Shown: in pieces, positions 63,777 through 64,000 of the stretch
How the letters are laid out: every line of letters starts with the position of its first letter
How positions within the stretch are numbered: position 1 is the stretch's first letter
Program-made: the position numbers and the translations under genes
Source: SAR86 cluster bacterium
GTDB lineage: Bacteria > Pseudomonadota > Gammaproteobacteria > Magnimaribacterales > Magnimaribacteraceae
Assembly (NCBI GenBank): GCA_022447065.1
Contig: JAKUUM010000001.1
Span: forward strand, 151,201 to 215,200
Direction: 5' to 3'
Length of the DNA: 64,000 nucleotides
The notes under the pieces: model-generated
Told to the model about the DNA's origin: nothing
The model's database searches: none
What the model saw: the letters and a program-made list of their open reading frames with translations, nothing else

Positions 63777-64000
63777 ATGTTTACTAGAATGGACGAAGGT
63801 ACTCAAGAGGATTGGGAACACATAGGTGCTGAACATCTCCCGCATATAGTAGATATGCCCAATCGGGTAATAGGTATGTTGGAGCAGCTTGAGAATTTTA
63901 CTGGTGGATTTGCAGTAGATCAGCTGCACCACTGCCTACAAACAGCAACAATGGCTAGAAATGCAGGTGCAAGTGATGAAATGGTCTTAATCAGCTTAAT
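63777..64000 (+). CDS. PhnZ-like HD-domain protein, 3' end cut by window
   Basis: The first 74 codons of an HD-superfamily protein; the window ends just before the expected H-D of the metal motif. V-D-Q-L-H-H-C-L-Q-T-A-T-M-A near residues 47-60 followed by G-A-S-D-E-M-V matches the segment of PhnZ/inositol-oxygenase-like HD proteins that carries the first His ligand. PhnZ is a mixed-valence diiron oxygenase that cleaves a hydroxylated aminoethylphosphonate. A strong TAGGGGG site ends 5 bp before ATG 63777; an ATG at 63789 is a less likely start. It is divergent from the CaiB pair. Confidence 0.72.
   Translation, partial: MFTRMDEGTQEDWEHIGAEHLPHIVDMPNRVIGMLEQLENFTGGFAVDQLHHCLQTATMARNAGASDEMVLISL

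Overview
The window is AT-rich, tightly packed chromosomal DNA. Intergenic gaps are mostly under 100 bp, many neighbouring genes overlap by 4 to 20 bp, and no gene-free stretch exceeds 300 bp. The housekeeping proteins (Rho, LeuS, IlvB, Mpl, BamD, RluD, RodA/PBP2, RsfS/NadD) are gammaproteobacterial in style. Together with many CaiB/acyl-CoA dehydrogenase/PhyH/sulfatase genes and a carotenoid oxygenase, this suggests a free-living marine gammaproteobacterium with a streamlined genome, of the SAR86 or a similar oceanic clade. That placement is inferred from gene style and not from a marker-gene tree. No insertion sequence, prophage, CRISPR array or plasmid gene was seen.

Layout. 1-8.1 kb: acyl-CoA and lipid-type metabolism (a thioesterase cut by the window edge, aldo/keto reductase, membrane-anchored MBL hydrolase, DUF2244 protein, acyl-CoA dehydrogenase, CaiB CoA-transferase, secreted depolymerase-type esterase, PaaI-like thioesterase, enoyl-reductase-like protein). 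8.1-15.7 kb: PPi-type phosphofructokinase, Mpl, lipoprotein dipeptidase, LON-domain protein, MDR oxidoreductase, carotenoid oxygenase, DedA. 15.8-24.5 kb: a long forward run proA-nadD-rsfS-rlmH-mrdA-rodA-mltB-dacA-dat for proline, NAD, ribosome and rod-shape cell-wall functions. 24.5-30.6 kb: the opposite-strand run aroQ-accB-accC-leuS-lptE-holA. 30.7-37.6 kb: copper/thiol proteins, a YejF-like ATPase, ilvD, trxA, rho and rsmD. 37.6-43.9 kb: flavin reductase, two tandem DUF5916 outer-membrane proteins, a small PP0621-like protein and bamD. 43.9-51.6 kb: rluD-pgeF-tartronate semialdehyde reductase-like-glycerate kinase, then ilvB-ilvH-ilvC-pssA and tRNA-Ile(GAT). 51.6-64 kb: an accessory-looking region with a two-subunit acyl-CoA dehydrogenase pair, a type I sulfatase, small split-barrel proteins, a CDP-alcohol phosphotransferase with a flippase-like protein, two PhyH dioxygenases, a two-subunit CaiB pair and a PhnZ-like HD protein cut by the window end.

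Most notable: rlmH is split by a +1 shift at GTT-TAA-C, and rejoining it gives exactly 155 residues. A stand-alone DsbD N-terminal domain overlaps a copper chaperone gene head to head. Two pairs of duplicated enzymes each have one subunit lacking the usual catalytic residue. A 36-codon remnant of a Rossmann-fold epimerase gene lies at about 57.0 kb. PhyH genes lie close to a PhnZ-like HD gene, which resembles oxidative phosphonate cleavage pairs.
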